A stretch of 64,000 nucleotides of DNA, taken from positions 992,001 to 1,056,000 of the forward strand of contig NZ_CP049715.1 in assembly GCF_011082725.1 (NCBI RefSeq). The letters are read 5' to 3'. Origin of the DNA: Apibacter sp. B3706 (GTDB lineage: Bacteria; Bacteroidota; Bacteroidia; Flavobacteriales; Weeksellaceae). The position numbers were made by a program, and so were the translations under genes. The notes beneath the pieces are model-generated. The model searched no databases. It was not told where the DNA came from and saw only the letters and a program-made list of their open reading frames with translations. Shown in pieces: positions 1 to 7,890 of the stretch; position 1 is the first letter of the stretch; each line of letters begins with the position of its first letter.

Positions 1-939
1 TCGATGAAAGGAGCTTATGACGGACGAGGACGAGAAAAAGGGCAAGCTACCGTTGATAATCGAACTTCAATTACAAATGTTAATTCATCTTTAATATATG
101 CCGGTCAATATTATCCGGTACGCGATGATAATTCCTTAGCTACCAGATCTTTACTTTTATCTTTCATTAAAAAGCCTTATACAACGGAAGAAATTCAAGA
201 ATATAATTTATTAAAGAGTTGGGAAGAAACCGGTTTATCCTCGCTTATTTTAGATATTATCAGGCATAGAGAAGTTGTTGTAACTAAATTTCACGAAATG
301 TACGCATTAATTGCCAAAAATCTTAAAATGGATTTAGCAGGAACAGAAGTTCAAGAACGAATGATTAATAATTATCTGGCAATATTAACGCCGATCTATA
401 TTTTATGGGATAATTTTAATTTTCCTTTTACGCAAGAATATTTTTACCGTCTTTGTAAAGAATTGATAATTAATTCTTCAGATATGATAACAGAAAGTGA
501 AGGTTTAGCAGATTTTTGGTCAATGTTTGAATATCTAGTACATGAAAATAGAATAAAAGAGAATGAAGATTTTAAAATAATTTCACCTAAAACCGTAAAA
601 TTAGGCGTAAAAAAAGGAGGTAAAACCATAACGGAAGAATGGTATAACACTAATTCAGATAAAGTTTTATATATTTATTTTAAGAAGATTTATCAAGATA
701 TGCTTAGAGAATCTTCACGAAGAGGTACGTCTTTAATGAATGAAACTACGTTAAAAAATTACTTTCGAGCTAAAAAATATTTAATTGGTGGATCTGCAAC
801 AACCAGACTGGGCGAAAGATCACAGAGTTGCTATGCTTTTAATTATTCTTTATTACACTCTCAGGGAATATTAAATATTGAAAAAACTTACATTTTAGAT
901 ACTTCTTTAAGTTCTAAAGAAAAAGAAATTCCTTTTTAA
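1..939 (+). CDS. Phage replication primase/helicase, C-terminal part (5' end cut by window)
   Basis: The reading frame is open from the first base, so the ATG at 4 is probably internal. The visible 312 residues contain a GRGREKG stretch, then a segment ending in DDNSLATRS that resembles the region after the ATPase core in Bacteroidota phage primase-helicase proteins, where the arginine may act as an arginine finger. An alpha-helical C-terminal domain follows. By family knowledge such proteins couple a CHC2/toprim primase to a helicase ATPase; neither domain is inside this window, so the function is inferred from the C-terminus and from the early-gene context. Confidence 0.6.
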   Translation, partial: SMKGAYDGRGREKGQATVDNRTSITNVNSSLIYAGQYYPVRDDNSLATRSLLLSFIKKPYTTEEIQEYNLLKSWEETGLSSLILDIIRHREVVVTKFHEMYALIAKNLKMDLAGTEVQERMINNYLAILTPIYILWDNFNFPFTQEYFYRLCKELIINSSDMITESEGLADFWSMFEYLVHENRIKENEDFKIISPKTVKLGVKKGGKTITEEWYNTNSDKVLYIYFKKIYQDMLRESSRRGTSLMNETTLKNYFRAKKYLIGGSATTRLGERSQSCYAFNYSLLHSQGILNIEKTYILDTSLSSKEKEIPF

Positions 940-944
940 TTGAA

Positions 945-1169
945 ATGAAAAACCCGTATTTAACAGAGATTGAGGAATTTTTTGACAATTTAATTAATTA
1001 TCCAAAAAATATAAAAATAGATGGTCATTTATATTCTGAAAACGCGATTAAAAAACTTATTAAAGCTGAAATAATCATCCTTAAAAATCAATCGGGTAAA
1101 AAAGGATATCTACCGTATTATTATAGACTGCTTAAAATTTATAACATCATAAAAAAAGAAAAACCATGA
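945..1169 (+). CDS. Small phage protein of unknown function
   Basis: 74 residues, basic, no recognised domain. It starts 5 bases after the primase/helicase stop and its TGA overlaps the ATG of the next small gene, so the three are probably co-transcribed. The C-terminal half is lysine and tyrosine rich (YYRLLKIYNIIKK). A nucleic-acid-related early role is possible from position only. Confidence 0.55.
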   Translation: MKNPYLTEIEEFFDNLINYPKNIKIDGHLYSENAIKKLIKAEIIILKNQSGKKGYLPYYYRLLKIYNIIKKEKP

Positions 1170-1273
1170 AAAATTTAAAAATGACCTTGAAGTTTACTCC
1201 CGGAGACGTTGAAAAAGCAAATTTCATCATTGCTCAATTTATTGAGCGTTTAGAGAAAAGTAAATCTTTATAA
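1166..1273 (+). CDS. Very small phage protein (35 residues), unknown
   Basis: ATG overlaps the upstream stop in an ATGA arrangement, typical of translational coupling. The predicted peptide begins MKNLKMTLKFTPGDVEKAN and then forms an amphipathic helix ending in IERLEKSKSL. No family is recognised. The overlap and the sensible composition support it as a real gene. Confidence 0.45.
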   Translation: MKNLKMTLKFTPGDVEKANFIIAQFIERLEKSKSL

Positions 1274-1310
1274 ATAAATCAAGATAAAAATATAGCTAAA
1301 TTATAAAAAA

Positions 1311-2000
1311 ATGGAATACTCAAAAAAACAAATTACAAAAAAAAATAATAATCCTACTATCGGTTATAATGATTATACAGAGTATATAACTGAAGGAGAA
1401 GGATCCTGTAACGTTATAATGGGTAGTACTTCAAAGGGTTTAACGTTAGGGTATAAATCGCATAGCATTGCTATTGGTGATAATTCGGACAGTAAAACAA
1501 ATGGAGATAACGCATTTAGCGTAACAATGACTAATTATACGGAAAGTATAACTAAAGGTCCGGCATCACATAGTGTTACCATGGCTTTTTATTCAACTAG
1601 TAAAACAATAGGTAATATTGCTCACAGTGCAGTTTTTGGATATAAATCTACAAGTATCACTACAGGTAAAGAGTCTCATAGTGTAGCTATGGATACTTGT
1701 TCACAGAGTTATACATGGGGGGAAAATTCACATAGTGTGACGCTTAGTGATGGTTCTCTATCTTATGCAAAAGATGAAAATTCCACAGCAATTGCTATGG
1801 GTAAATATTCTCGAGTTAAATCTGAAAAAGGTTTTATTGTTATAGCACGATATGACAAAGCCGGAAATTTAAAAAAAATTTACAGCGCGAAGGTAGGTAA
1901 AAAGATTTTAGGAGTAAAAATTAGATCAGATCGATGGTATGGATTTAATAAAAAAAGGAAATTTAAAGAATATATAGACGAACAAGTAATAATTGACTAA
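1311..2000 (+). CDS. YadA-head-like repeat protein without signal peptide
   Basis: 229 residues. Residues about 15-165 are built from repeats of roughly 14 residues with an HSVTMxxYSxSxTxG pattern (for example SHSIAIG, FSVTMTN, SHSVTMA, SHSVAMD, SHSVTLS, STAIAMG). This matches the left-handed parallel beta-roll repeat of YadA-type adhesin heads (NSxAxGxxSxAxG). The last 65 residues are a non-repeat lysine-rich domain (GFIVIARYDKAGNLKKIY). There is no signal peptide, membrane anchor or stalk, so surface secretion in the usual trimeric-autotransporter way is unlikely. It lies among early phage genes. Function unknown; a cytoplasmic trimeric scaffold is one possibility. Confidence 0.65.
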   Translation: MEYSKKQITKKNNNPTIGYNDYTEYITEGEGSCNVIMGSTSKGLTLGYKSHSIAIGDNSDSKTNGDNAFSVTMTNYTESITKGPASHSVTMAFYSTSKTIGNIAHSAVFGYKSTSITTGKESHSVAMDTCSQSYTWGENSHSVTLSDGSLSYAKDENSTAIAMGKYSRVKSEKGFIVIARYDKAGNLKKIYSAKVGKKILGVKIRSDRWYGFNKKRKFKEYIDEQVIID

Positions 2001-2010
2001 ACCATAAAGA

Positions 2011-2109
2011 TACCGCGATGAAGTTATTCAAGTTGCTGCATTGGCCGTTTCAATGATTGAAAGTTTAGACAAGGATTATAACTTTAAAGAATTGTTAAAT
2101 AAACAATAA
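2011..2109 (+). pseudogene. Remnant of a MazG-like/nucleotide-hydrolase C-terminus
   Basis: An open frame of 32 codons reads YRDEVIQVAALAVSMIESLD and ends LLNKQ-stop. The pattern resembles the C-terminal helix of MazG-like phage nucleotide pyrophosphohydrolases. A stop at 2005-2007 lies just upstream in frame and there is no suitable start codon, so this looks like the leftover 3' end of a deleted gene. The family assignment rests on memory of the motif and is weak. Confidence 0.35.
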
Positions 2110-2147
2110 ATTATAAAATATAAATAATAATTTAAAAAACTAAAACC

Positions 2148-2504
2148 ATGAAACATTCTAATAACAACGAAAAATTTTATTTTAAAATAAATAAAAATAA
2201 AGACAATTTATTCTATTTCCTATTAAAAGACGATGATGGTAACTTTTGTCTAGTAAGCCTTCCATATACACTAAAAACAAATTGTAAACACGGAATAAGA
2301 TCTATAATAAGAAATTCTAAAAATGAAGAGCGGTTTGAGGTAGAACAAGATTCTTTTGAAGATTGGTTCTTCTGGCTAAAAGGCGGAAACGGTCGAATAA
2401 TAGCAAAATCACAAGAATTTGTTACAAAAGAAGAACTTAAAAACTTAATTAAAGATTTAAAAAGCTTATCTCTTAAAACTCCTGTTATTGACAATACTAA
2501 ATAA
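2148..2504 (+). CDS. Small phage protein, first of a tandem paralogue pair
   Basis: 118 residues, no recognised domain. The next gene is a clear paralogue: both open with a HSNNN motif, share SVIRNSKNEERFEV-like cores and end in KSLSLKTPVIDxTK, and both have 118 codons. The last about 40 bases of the two genes are nearly identical. Mixed alpha/beta composition with several aromatic residues (FYFLLKDDDGNF). Unknown early-region function. Confidence 0.6.
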   Translation: MKHSNNNEKFYFKINKNKDNLFYFLLKDDDGNFCLVSLPYTLKTNCKHGIRSIIRNSKNEERFEVEQDSFEDWFFWLKGGNGRIIAKSQEFVTKEELKNLIKDLKSLSLKTPVIDNTK

Positions 2505-2515
2505 TAATTAAAATC

Positions 2516-2872
2516 ATGACACACTCAAATAACAACAAAAAATACTTTTTTGAAATAAACAAAAATGAAGACGACTTTTTCTATTTCCAATTAAAAGACG
2601 AAAAGAGTAAAATTTTACTTAAAAGCCTTATATATACGCACAAAACTGATTGTCAAAAGTGGATAAAATCAGTAATAAGAAATTCTAAAAATGAAGAACG
2701 TTTTGAAGTAGTACAAGGTCCAAATGAAGCATGGTCGATCTGGCTAAATACAAAAAACGGTCTGGTATTAGCAATCTGTCCATCTTTTCGTACAGAAAAA
2801 GAAGCTAAAAACTTTATTGAAGATTTAAAAAGCTTATCTCTTAAAACTCCTGTTATTGACAAAACTAAATAA
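2516..2872 (+). CDS. Small phage protein, second of a tandem paralogue pair
   Basis: 118 residues and paralogous to the gene just upstream, 11 bases away. The middle part has diverged (SIWLNTKNGLVLAICPSF against FWLKGGNGRIIAKSQEF), while the ends are strongly conserved, which indicates a tandem duplication followed by divergence. No domain recognised. It is followed 12 bases later by the next gene, so probably the same transcript. Confidence 0.6.
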   Translation: MTHSNNNKKYFFEINKNEDDFFYFQLKDEKSKILLKSLIYTHKTDCQKWIKSVIRNSKNEERFEVVQGPNEAWSIWLNTKNGLVLAICPSFRTEKEAKNFIEDLKSLSLKTPVIDKTK

Positions 2873-2884
2873 AAAACTAAAATC

Positions 2885-3352
2885 ATGAAAAAAGAAGAAT
2901 TAGCACAATTATTAAATGGCCGACAATATGGAGAAGTAATGATGACCACTGAAGAACACTTACAAGCCGAAAAAAATGGGCTTTTGGTTTGTTTCGGGGT
3001 TGCTGATGATTTATTGTTATTAAGAGGGTTAATATTTGATGAGAATGTAGTTTATGAAAAAGATACTAAATATCTATATATAGGTAACGACGGAGATTTA
3101 ACCTATATATCACAAAAAGAAATAAATGAAATAAAAGTATTCTTAGAAGATTACAATATTGATTTTATTTTACCAAATATTCCTATTAAAATTCAATGGA
3201 GCCCAAAAGGACGAGCCTTTACATGGTTAATAAAAACAAATATCCCTCATGCAACATTTGATGTTTATGAAGATGAAGATTTGTATAGCCGTGGGATCGT
3301 ATTAGAATTATCAGATATTGAAAATTACTTAAATAATAAATATAAAAAATGA
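2885..3352 (+). CDS. Conserved-looking phage protein of unknown function
   Basis: 155 residues, acidic, no membrane segment. The C-terminal part (WSPKGRAFTWLIKTNIPHA then YSRGIVLELSDIENYL) is well structured, but I do not recognise the family. The stop overlaps the ATG of the next gene by four bases, placing it in the early operon. Confidence 0.55.
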   Translation: MKKEELAQLLNGRQYGEVMMTTEEHLQAEKNGLLVCFGVADDLLLLRGLIFDENVVYEKDTKYLYIGNDGDLTYISQKEINEIKVFLEDYNIDFILPNIPIKIQWSPKGRAFTWLIKTNIPHATFDVYEDEDLYSRGIVLELSDIENYLNNKYKK

Positions 3353-3582
3353 AAAATAATAAAATCACAATTACATACAGACAAGCAGAGGAATTCAATT
3401 TAATGTTAGATGCTCTAAAGAAAATATCAAAAGATTTTCAATCCACAGATCAATTACGTGAAGATTGTAATGAAGATTATGGACTTGATTATGAAGAATG
3501 CTTAGAAATGTCTTATGAAAATATCCAAAGTTTAGCGGAACAAACGTCAAAAGGAATAAGAAAAATAAATATAAAAAAATGA
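3349..3582 (+). CDS. Small acidic phage protein, unknown
   Basis: 77 residues; ATG overlaps the upstream stop (ATGA) and its own stop overlaps the next ATG in the same way. Mostly helical and acidic, with a DCNEDYGLDYEECLEM stretch. No domain recognised. The chain of overlaps on both sides is the main support that it is translated. Confidence 0.5.
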   Translation: MKNNKITITYRQAEEFNLMLDALKKISKDFQSTDQLREDCNEDYGLDYEECLEMSYENIQSLAEQTSKGIRKINIKK

Positions 3583-4265
3583 AAAAAACTAAAAACACCT
3601 ATATACCAATTAATTTTTCAACTCTGATGATTCAAGCTATACTAGAGGGGAGAAAAACCCAGACAAGAAGACTAATTAAACCACAGCCAACAAAACAATG
3701 GGCAGTAGAACAAGGGGAAAAATATCTGTCAGGAGCAACTGAGGAGGGAGTAACAAGCAAAGATAAGGCGAATGTAGATATTAATATTGATGATTTGTTA
3801 GAAGATAATCCAACAAAAAAAGGAGTTATTCTGTGGGTAAGAGAAAAATGGGAGTATAGTGACGATCTAGAAGAACCATATTTATATGAACAAAAATATA
3901 ATTCCGATTATTTGGAAGAATACCATAATTTAATTAAATGGAAATCTTCTACACATATGCCAAAAGAAGCCGCGAGGACATTTCTTAAAGTAACAGATGT
4001 AAGGGTTGAGAGACTGCAAGATATTACAGAAGAAGAAGCTATGCAAGAGGGAATTGAAAGATTCTATGAGGGGTATGGTGGGCCTTCTGCTGGTTTTCTG
4101 TATAATGATTATAATCATGGACGTCAATTTCATTTACCATCCGCTAGAAAAGGATTTCAATCCCTTTGGCATTCCATATACGGAATTGAATCGTGGGATG
4201 AAAATCCGTGGGTATGGGTATATAGCTTTGAATGGATTGACAAACCCAAAGATTGGAAGTATTAA
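3579..4265 (+). CDS. ASCH/PUA-fold-like phage protein
   Basis: 228 residues. Hallmarks of a common phage family are visible: an N-terminal MIQAILEGRKTQTRR motif, a LWVREKW motif in the middle, MPKEAARTFLKVTDVRVERL, and a C-terminal SWDENPWVWVYSFEWI. Proteins of this kind are annotated as ASCH-like or unnamed phage proteins and probably adopt a PUA-like nucleic-acid-binding fold (family knowledge). An insert at residues about 38-78 is less conserved. Last gene of the overlapping early run; a 73-base gap follows. Confidence 0.6.
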   Translation: MKKTKNTYIPINFSTLMIQAILEGRKTQTRRLIKPQPTKQWAVEQGEKYLSGATEEGVTSKDKANVDINIDDLLEDNPTKKGVILWVREKWEYSDDLEEPYLYEQKYNSDYLEEYHNLIKWKSSTHMPKEAARTFLKVTDVRVERLQDITEEEAMQEGIERFYEGYGGPSAGFLYNDYNHGRQFHLPSARKGFQSLWHSIYGIESWDENPWVWVYSFEWIDKPKDWKY

Positions 4266-4338
4266 ATCTAAAAACATAATTATTATATAAGTAATCTAAA
4301 AAATAACAGAGCCGGTAAAAAGAATACTAGCATAAAAA

Positions 4339-4809
4339 ATGGAAAATAAAATAATACTAGATGCCTGTTGTGTTCCAAAAATGATGTGGTTTGACAAAAA
4401 AGATCCACGTGCTGTTTACATGGATATACGCAAAGCTGATTTTATTGCTTGTGATGGAAGACGTGCGCATATTGATCCCGATATTATAGGAGATTTTAGA
4501 AAAATGCCATTTGACGATAACTCATTTAAAATGGTAGTATTTGATCCTCCACATTTAAAAAAACTGGGTCAAAATTCCTTCACAGCCCAAAAATACGGCA
4601 AATTATTTCCTTCATGGGAAGACGATTTAAAATCAGGATTTGAAGAATGTATGAGAGTATTGCAAAATGAAGGCTTTTTAATTTTTAAATGGAATGAATA
4701 TCAAATACCCCTTTCAAAAATAATTCAAATCTTTGGAGTTCAACCCCTTTTTGGACACAAGTCCGGCAAACAATCATTAACCCATTGGCTGTGCTTTATT
4801 AAGGATTAA
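4339..4809 (+). CDS. SAM-dependent DNA methyltransferase (DPPH type), early region
   Basis: 156 residues. It begins with a short N-terminus containing LDACC, has an acidic loop (VYMDIRK) and a catalytic-type DPPHL motif near residue 73, followed by SFEECMRVL-like helices and HWLCFIKD at the end. A DPP(Y/H) motif marks amino-methyltransferases acting on adenine or cytosine in DNA, so this is likely a small phage DNA methylase that could protect phage DNA. The target site cannot be predicted. A second, unrelated-size methyltransferase lies in the late region. Confidence 0.65.
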   Translation: MENKIILDACCVPKMMWFDKKDPRAVYMDIRKADFIACDGRRAHIDPDIIGDFRKMPFDDNSFKMVVFDPPHLKKLGQNSFTAQKYGKLFPSWEDDLKSGFEECMRVLQNEGFLIFKWNEYQIPLSKIIQIFGVQPLFGHKSGKQSLTHWLCFIKD

Positions 4810-4865
4810 ATATCTCTAATTAAAAAAGTTAGTTTTTAAACTGTATAACTTAAAACTTATTTTTT

Positions 4866-5051
4866 ATGGAAAAAGCTATAAATGAAATTTTAAAAAATAT
4901 GGAATTTTACCAAAAAGAACTAGCAAAAAATGAAAAAGCTTTAAAGGTATTACAAGATATTTGTTTACATAAAAAAGAATATCAAGCAACTAATCCATCA
5001 GGAATAATTAAAAGCAAATGTACTAAATGCGGTAAAATATTTTACAATTAA
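4866..5051 (+). CDS. Small zinc-ribbon-like phage protein
   Basis: 61 residues. An N-terminal helical segment (residues 1-33) leads into DICLHKKEY and a C-terminal CTKCGKIF. The Cys-x-His and Cys-x2-Cys pairs could bind one zinc ion. Proteins of this sort are common in phage early regions with unknown roles. The early transcript ends just after it at the hairpin near 5075. Confidence 0.5.
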   Translation: MEKAINEILKNMEFYQKELAKNEKALKVLQDICLHKKEYQATNPSGIIKSKCTKCGKIFYN

Positions 5052-5074
5052 TAAATAATTTAAAAATAATCATG

Positions 5075-5103
5075 GCACTTAGTTTTACTAAGTGCTTTTT
5101 TTT
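5075..5103 (+). terminator. Rho-independent terminator closing the early block
   Basis: An 8-bp perfect stem GCACTTAG/CTAAGTGC (5075-5082 and 5088-5095) with a TTTTA loop is followed by an eight-T run. It stands 23 bases after the zinc-ribbon gene and separates early genes from the gene-free region that precedes the head genes. Confidence 0.85.
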
Positions 5104-5176
5104 GCAATATACTTTATCTCATCCCCCCGCACCCCCTATAAAAAAATGTATACGGTTGGACGACTCATCACTTTTA

Positions 5177-5388
5177 GTTCAACGGTTCAACAGTTTATTA
5201 TATTTAATATAATTATATATTAAATATATAATTATTAGCTACTTACATTAATAAAATTGTGTGATATTTCTGTTGAACTTTGTTGAACCTTTTTTACTTC
5301 ATTTAAAAAAGTTCAACAGGTTAAATTACATTTTTTATATTTAAATAATTGATTTTAAAAAGATTGGATGCCTGTTGAACTGTTGAAC
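5177..5388. repeat. Cluster of seven GTTSAAC boxes around an AT-only palindrome
   Basis: GTTCAAC occurs at 5177, 5185 and 5311, and its complement GTTGAAC at 5272, 5282, 5374 and 5382. Pairs are spaced 8 or 10 bases apart, about one helical turn or slightly less. Between the first and second pair lies an AT-only stretch with an inverted repeat (arms 5201-5210 and 5217-5226). The layout resembles an iteron-type replication origin with an unwinding element, or a cooperative operator. The gene-free region 5052-5485 otherwise holds only the terminator at 5075 and the promoter box at 5457. Confidence 0.6.
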
Positions 5389-5456
5389 TTTTTTTATCAA
5401 AAAAAAGTATATAGTATTTAAAATATGAAAAATTCTTACTAGGTATGAAATTTTCG

Positions 5457-5464
5457 TATTTTTG
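5457..5464 (+). promoter_or_regulatory. Bacteroidota-type -7 box TATTTTTG
   Basis: Matches the flavobacterial consensus TAnnTTTG and lies 21 bases upstream of the ATG at 5486. No convincing TTG -33 element is seen at the usual distance, so strength is uncertain. Confidence 0.5.
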
Positions 5465-5485
5465 TGTTTTAAATTCTTTTATTAT

Positions 5486-5962
5486 ATGGTAACAATTGAT
5501 ATTCCTGTATCTTCTTATGTTAAAAAATTTATGACAACTTTATACGGAGATAATTATACCTTAAGTTTAACCGATACTCTAGGTAATGCGATCTCTGCAT
5601 TATTGATGAAAAAAACTAATAATTTTAATAGTTTATACAAAAAAGAAAGGGAATGCGTATATACAATTCGTATTTCTTTTTCAAAGATGAAAAATGAGGG
5701 ATGTATTATCAGTAAAAATAATATTCATCTGATCGGCCAATTTTGTGATAAATATTTTCGCGAAACCATTTTTTTAGCAATCCTTACTAATTCAAATAAT
5801 GGAAAAGATAATGTAAAAGATACCATGCGTAAAGCTTTAGGTACTTATAATATAACTGAAGATGATATTGCATTGGATACTTTATATAGGGATTATTTAA
5901 GAAAAAGATCTTCACCGCCTTTTTCAAAATTGTATACTCAAAAAATAGCCGCAAAAAGCTAA
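5486..5962 (+). CDS. Phage protein of unknown function at the head-block start
   Basis: 158 residues from the ATG at 5486 (a TTG 24 bases earlier is in frame but overlaps the -7 box, so it is rejected as start). Starts MVTIDIPVSSYVKKFM; helical, basic at the C-terminus (YLRKRSSPPFSKLYTQKI). No domain recognised. It precedes the capsid genes and could be a regulatory or structural protein. Confidence 0.5.
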   Translation: MVTIDIPVSSYVKKFMTTLYGDNYTLSLTDTLGNAISALLMKKTNNFNSLYKKERECVYTIRISFSKMKNEGCIISKNNIHLIGQFCDKYFRETIFLAILTNSNNGKDNVKDTMRKALGTYNITEDDIALDTLYRDYLRKRSSPPFSKLYTQKIAAKS

Positions 5963-5977
5963 AATATTCATTTATTT

Positions 5978-6061
5978 ATGAAAGAAGATGATAATTTAAT
6001 TAAAGAATTATATAAAAATTACGTCCCTAAACTACTAACATACTGTAAATTAGCAACTTAA
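5978..6061 (+). CDS. 27-residue ORF resembling the start of an ECF sigma factor
   Basis: ATG at 5978 to TAA at 6061. The peptide contains LIKELYKNYVPKLLTYCK, which looks like the first helix of sigma-70 region 2 in ECF sigma factors (pattern L-x-x-x-YxxYxxxLxxYxxxxT). The frame then stops with nothing sigma-like downstream, so it is either a truncated relic or a chance match. Low confidence. Confidence 0.25.
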   Translation: MKEDDNLIKELYKNYVPKLLTYCKLAT

Positions 6062-6121
6062 ACACGTTAAAAGTGACATAAAAAATTTTTCCATTATTTG
6101 TTACCTTTATTTTATATCATT

Positions 6122-6568
6122 ATGTTAAAAATATGTAATACTATTGATGATTTTTCAAATGAAATACGCGAAGCCTGGATTATACCTTTAGATGAAATAA
6201 ATGTGTATTTAGAGGATGTCTTAAATGATATTTCATTTATGGAAAATATAAATAAAATTCCTGAAGATAAGATAGTAAAGATAAGGTTACTTTTTGATGA
6301 TGTTGCGATTAACTGCGTTCAAAAGAAATCTAATTCCGGAATACTTTACACCCATTCGTATACAATAACTTTACTTCCAAATAAAAAGGAATATTTAATT
6401 AACCTTACCGGTTTACTCCATAAAAAAATTGTATTGCTGCTTTTTAGTCCACTTAATAATTTTCTTTTAGGTATACATTCCGGTCTTACATTAACATTTA
6501 CGGAATCAACAGATTATTTAAGATTACTAATTTCCGGAGATTCATATTTTCCGGCACTTAGGCGTTAA
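6122..6568 (+). CDS. Phage protein of unknown function
   Basis: 148 residues from ATG 6122 (MLKICNTIDDF). A longer start at 6098 would overlap the AT-rich leader and has no support. Predicted alpha/beta with a beta-rich centre (YTHSYTITLLPNKKEYLINL). No domain recognised. It ends two bases before the TGTCC box of the promoter ahead of the capsid protease. Confidence 0.5.
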   Translation: MLKICNTIDDFSNEIREAWIIPLDEINVYLEDVLNDISFMENINKIPEDKIVKIRLLFDDVAINCVQKKSNSGILYTHSYTITLLPNKKEYLINLTGLLHKKIVLLLFSPLNNFLLGIHSGLTLTFTESTDYLRLLISGDSYFPALRR

Positions 6569-6570
6569 AT

Positions 6571-6606
6571 TGTCCTTTTTTGAAGTAATCTGTAATTTGA
6601 TATTTG
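6571..6606 (+). promoter_or_regulatory. Late-promoter element 1 (TGTCCTTT ... ATATTTG)
   Basis: TGTCCTTT at 6571 and a T-rich box ending in TTTG at 6606, a total of 36 bases. The same two boxes at the same or one-base-different spacing recur at 9865, 13382, 16010 and 26615. The downstream box is one base off TAnnTTTG (GATATTTG). The head gene ATG lies 30 bases further on. Confidence 0.6.
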
Positions 6607-6636
6607 TATATCAATTATAGTCTTAGCTATCATACA

Positions 6637-7890
6637 ATGAATAAAAGTATTATTACTTCACTTTTTACAGAACCGTGGTATCTGGATAAGCCTTTTCGAG
6701 TTATAGGGAATTTATATGCAGATTTTATTATGAAAAATAAGGAAAAAAATGAAGCAGAATATTTGGCTTCCATCAATTATTTTCCTTATTCGGAAAGCAA
6801 TAAAAAAATAGCCATAATTCCTTTATCAGGTATCGTTAGAAAATATGGCTACGGATCCACTTCCGCAATATCCGATTTACTCGATGGGATGGAGCAGGAC
6901 GATAGTATAGCCGGGGTGGTTTTTTTAACTGACAGCCCGGGGGGTATGGCTAGTGGTACAGGAATGTTGGCAGAAAAAATTTTTAATTTTAAAAAGCCTA
7001 CCGCCAGTTATATCAAGGGGTTATCTTGCTCTGCAGCTTATTATATTAATGCTGCTACCGATAAAATTTTTGTAGATAAAAATGCCGATTGGGTCGGTTC
7101 GATAGGAACGCTTATATCTTTTGTTGATTGGGTACCTCTTTTTGAAAAATTCGGTGCTAAATATTATGAAATATATTCCTCCTTTTCTTCTGAAAAAAAT
7201 AAATCTTTTCGTGATTTAGTTTCCGGTAATCCTGAAAAATTAAGAGAAGAAATAGACACTTACGCAAAAGATTTTATAACACACATGCAAACATTCCGTA
7301 AAAATATGGATGAGGACGTCTTTAAAGGGGGCACATGGAGGCCTAAAGAAGCCGTAAAAAAAAGACTTGCGGATGCTATAGGTAATTTACAGGATGCAAT
7401 TGATTATATCGCTCAAAAATCAAAAATTAATTCAAATCAAAATAATATGGCAGAAAAAAAATATCCTAAAATAGCCTCTATTTTAGGTTTAGAGGTTTCG
7501 TTAAAATCCGGTTTTTTATTTGGTCAAAAAACCGTAAACTTATCAGAAAATCAGTTAGATTTAATTGAAAATGCTTTAAGTTCTAATTTAACCGATGAAA
7601 CGGTTAATTCATTGTCAACCGATAAAAAGAATCTGGAACAAAAACTTTCGGATAATTTAAATCAGATTGAAAATATTAAAAAAGAAATTGCCACTTCTTT
7701 AAAAAATTGCAATTTAACCGGTACCGGTACTATTGTCGAAGATATTAAATTACTTTCTTCAAAAGTTATAGAGTATGGACGAAAGGATGGCGAAATTCCT
7801 ACTTCAGTTTATTCATCAAAGGATAAAGAAGATGCGCCATTAGAAAATGATATTCTTACTAATAATTATAAATTTTTATATAACAAGTAA
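6637..7890 (+). CDS. S49-family capsid maturation protease with C-terminal scaffold-like region
   Basis: 417 residues from ATG 6637. Residues about 55-260 form an SppA/phage-protease-like S49 domain: LTDSPGG, then SCSAAYYINAA where the second serine (about residue 132) is the likely nucleophile, then VGSIGT, and a lysine-bearing SSEKNKSFRD stretch that may supply the general base. From about residue 265 the protein is helical and charged, as in proteases fused to an internal scaffold. It cleaves capsid precursors during head assembly (family knowledge). TAA overlaps the ATG of the capsid gene (TAATG), so the two are translationally coupled. Confidence 0.85.
   Translation: MNKSIITSLFTEPWYLDKPFRVIGNLYADFIMKNKEKNEAEYLASINYFPYSESNKKIAIIPLSGIVRKYGYGSTSAISDLLDGMEQDDSIAGVVFLTDSPGGMASGTGMLAEKIFNFKKPTASYIKGLSCSAAYYINAATDKIFVDKNADWVGSIGTLISFVDWVPLFEKFGAKYYEIYSSFSSEKNKSFRDLVSGNPEKLREEIDTYAKDFITHMQTFRKNMDEDVFKGGTWRPKEAVKKRLADAIGNLQDAIDYIAQKSKINSNQNNMAEKKYPKIASILGLEVSLKSGFLFGQKTVNLSENQLDLIENALSSNLTDETVNSLSTDKKNLEQKLSDNLNQIENIKKEIATSLKNCNLTGTGTIVEDIKLLSSKVIEYGRKDGEIPTSVYSSKDKEDAPLENDILTNNYKFLYNK

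Noticed and set aside
1-60. Left prophage end at the window start
   Set aside because: The first gene is cut and no tRNA fragment or junction is visible, so the true end lies outside.
4006-4290. 94-codon open frame inside the ASCH-like gene
   Set aside because: It overlaps the longer, well-supported frame and has a cysteine/lysine-rich composition typical of a shadow frame.
5462-5485. TTG start for the gene at 5486
   Set aside because: It falls inside the TATTTTTG promoter box, so it could not be transcribed from it.
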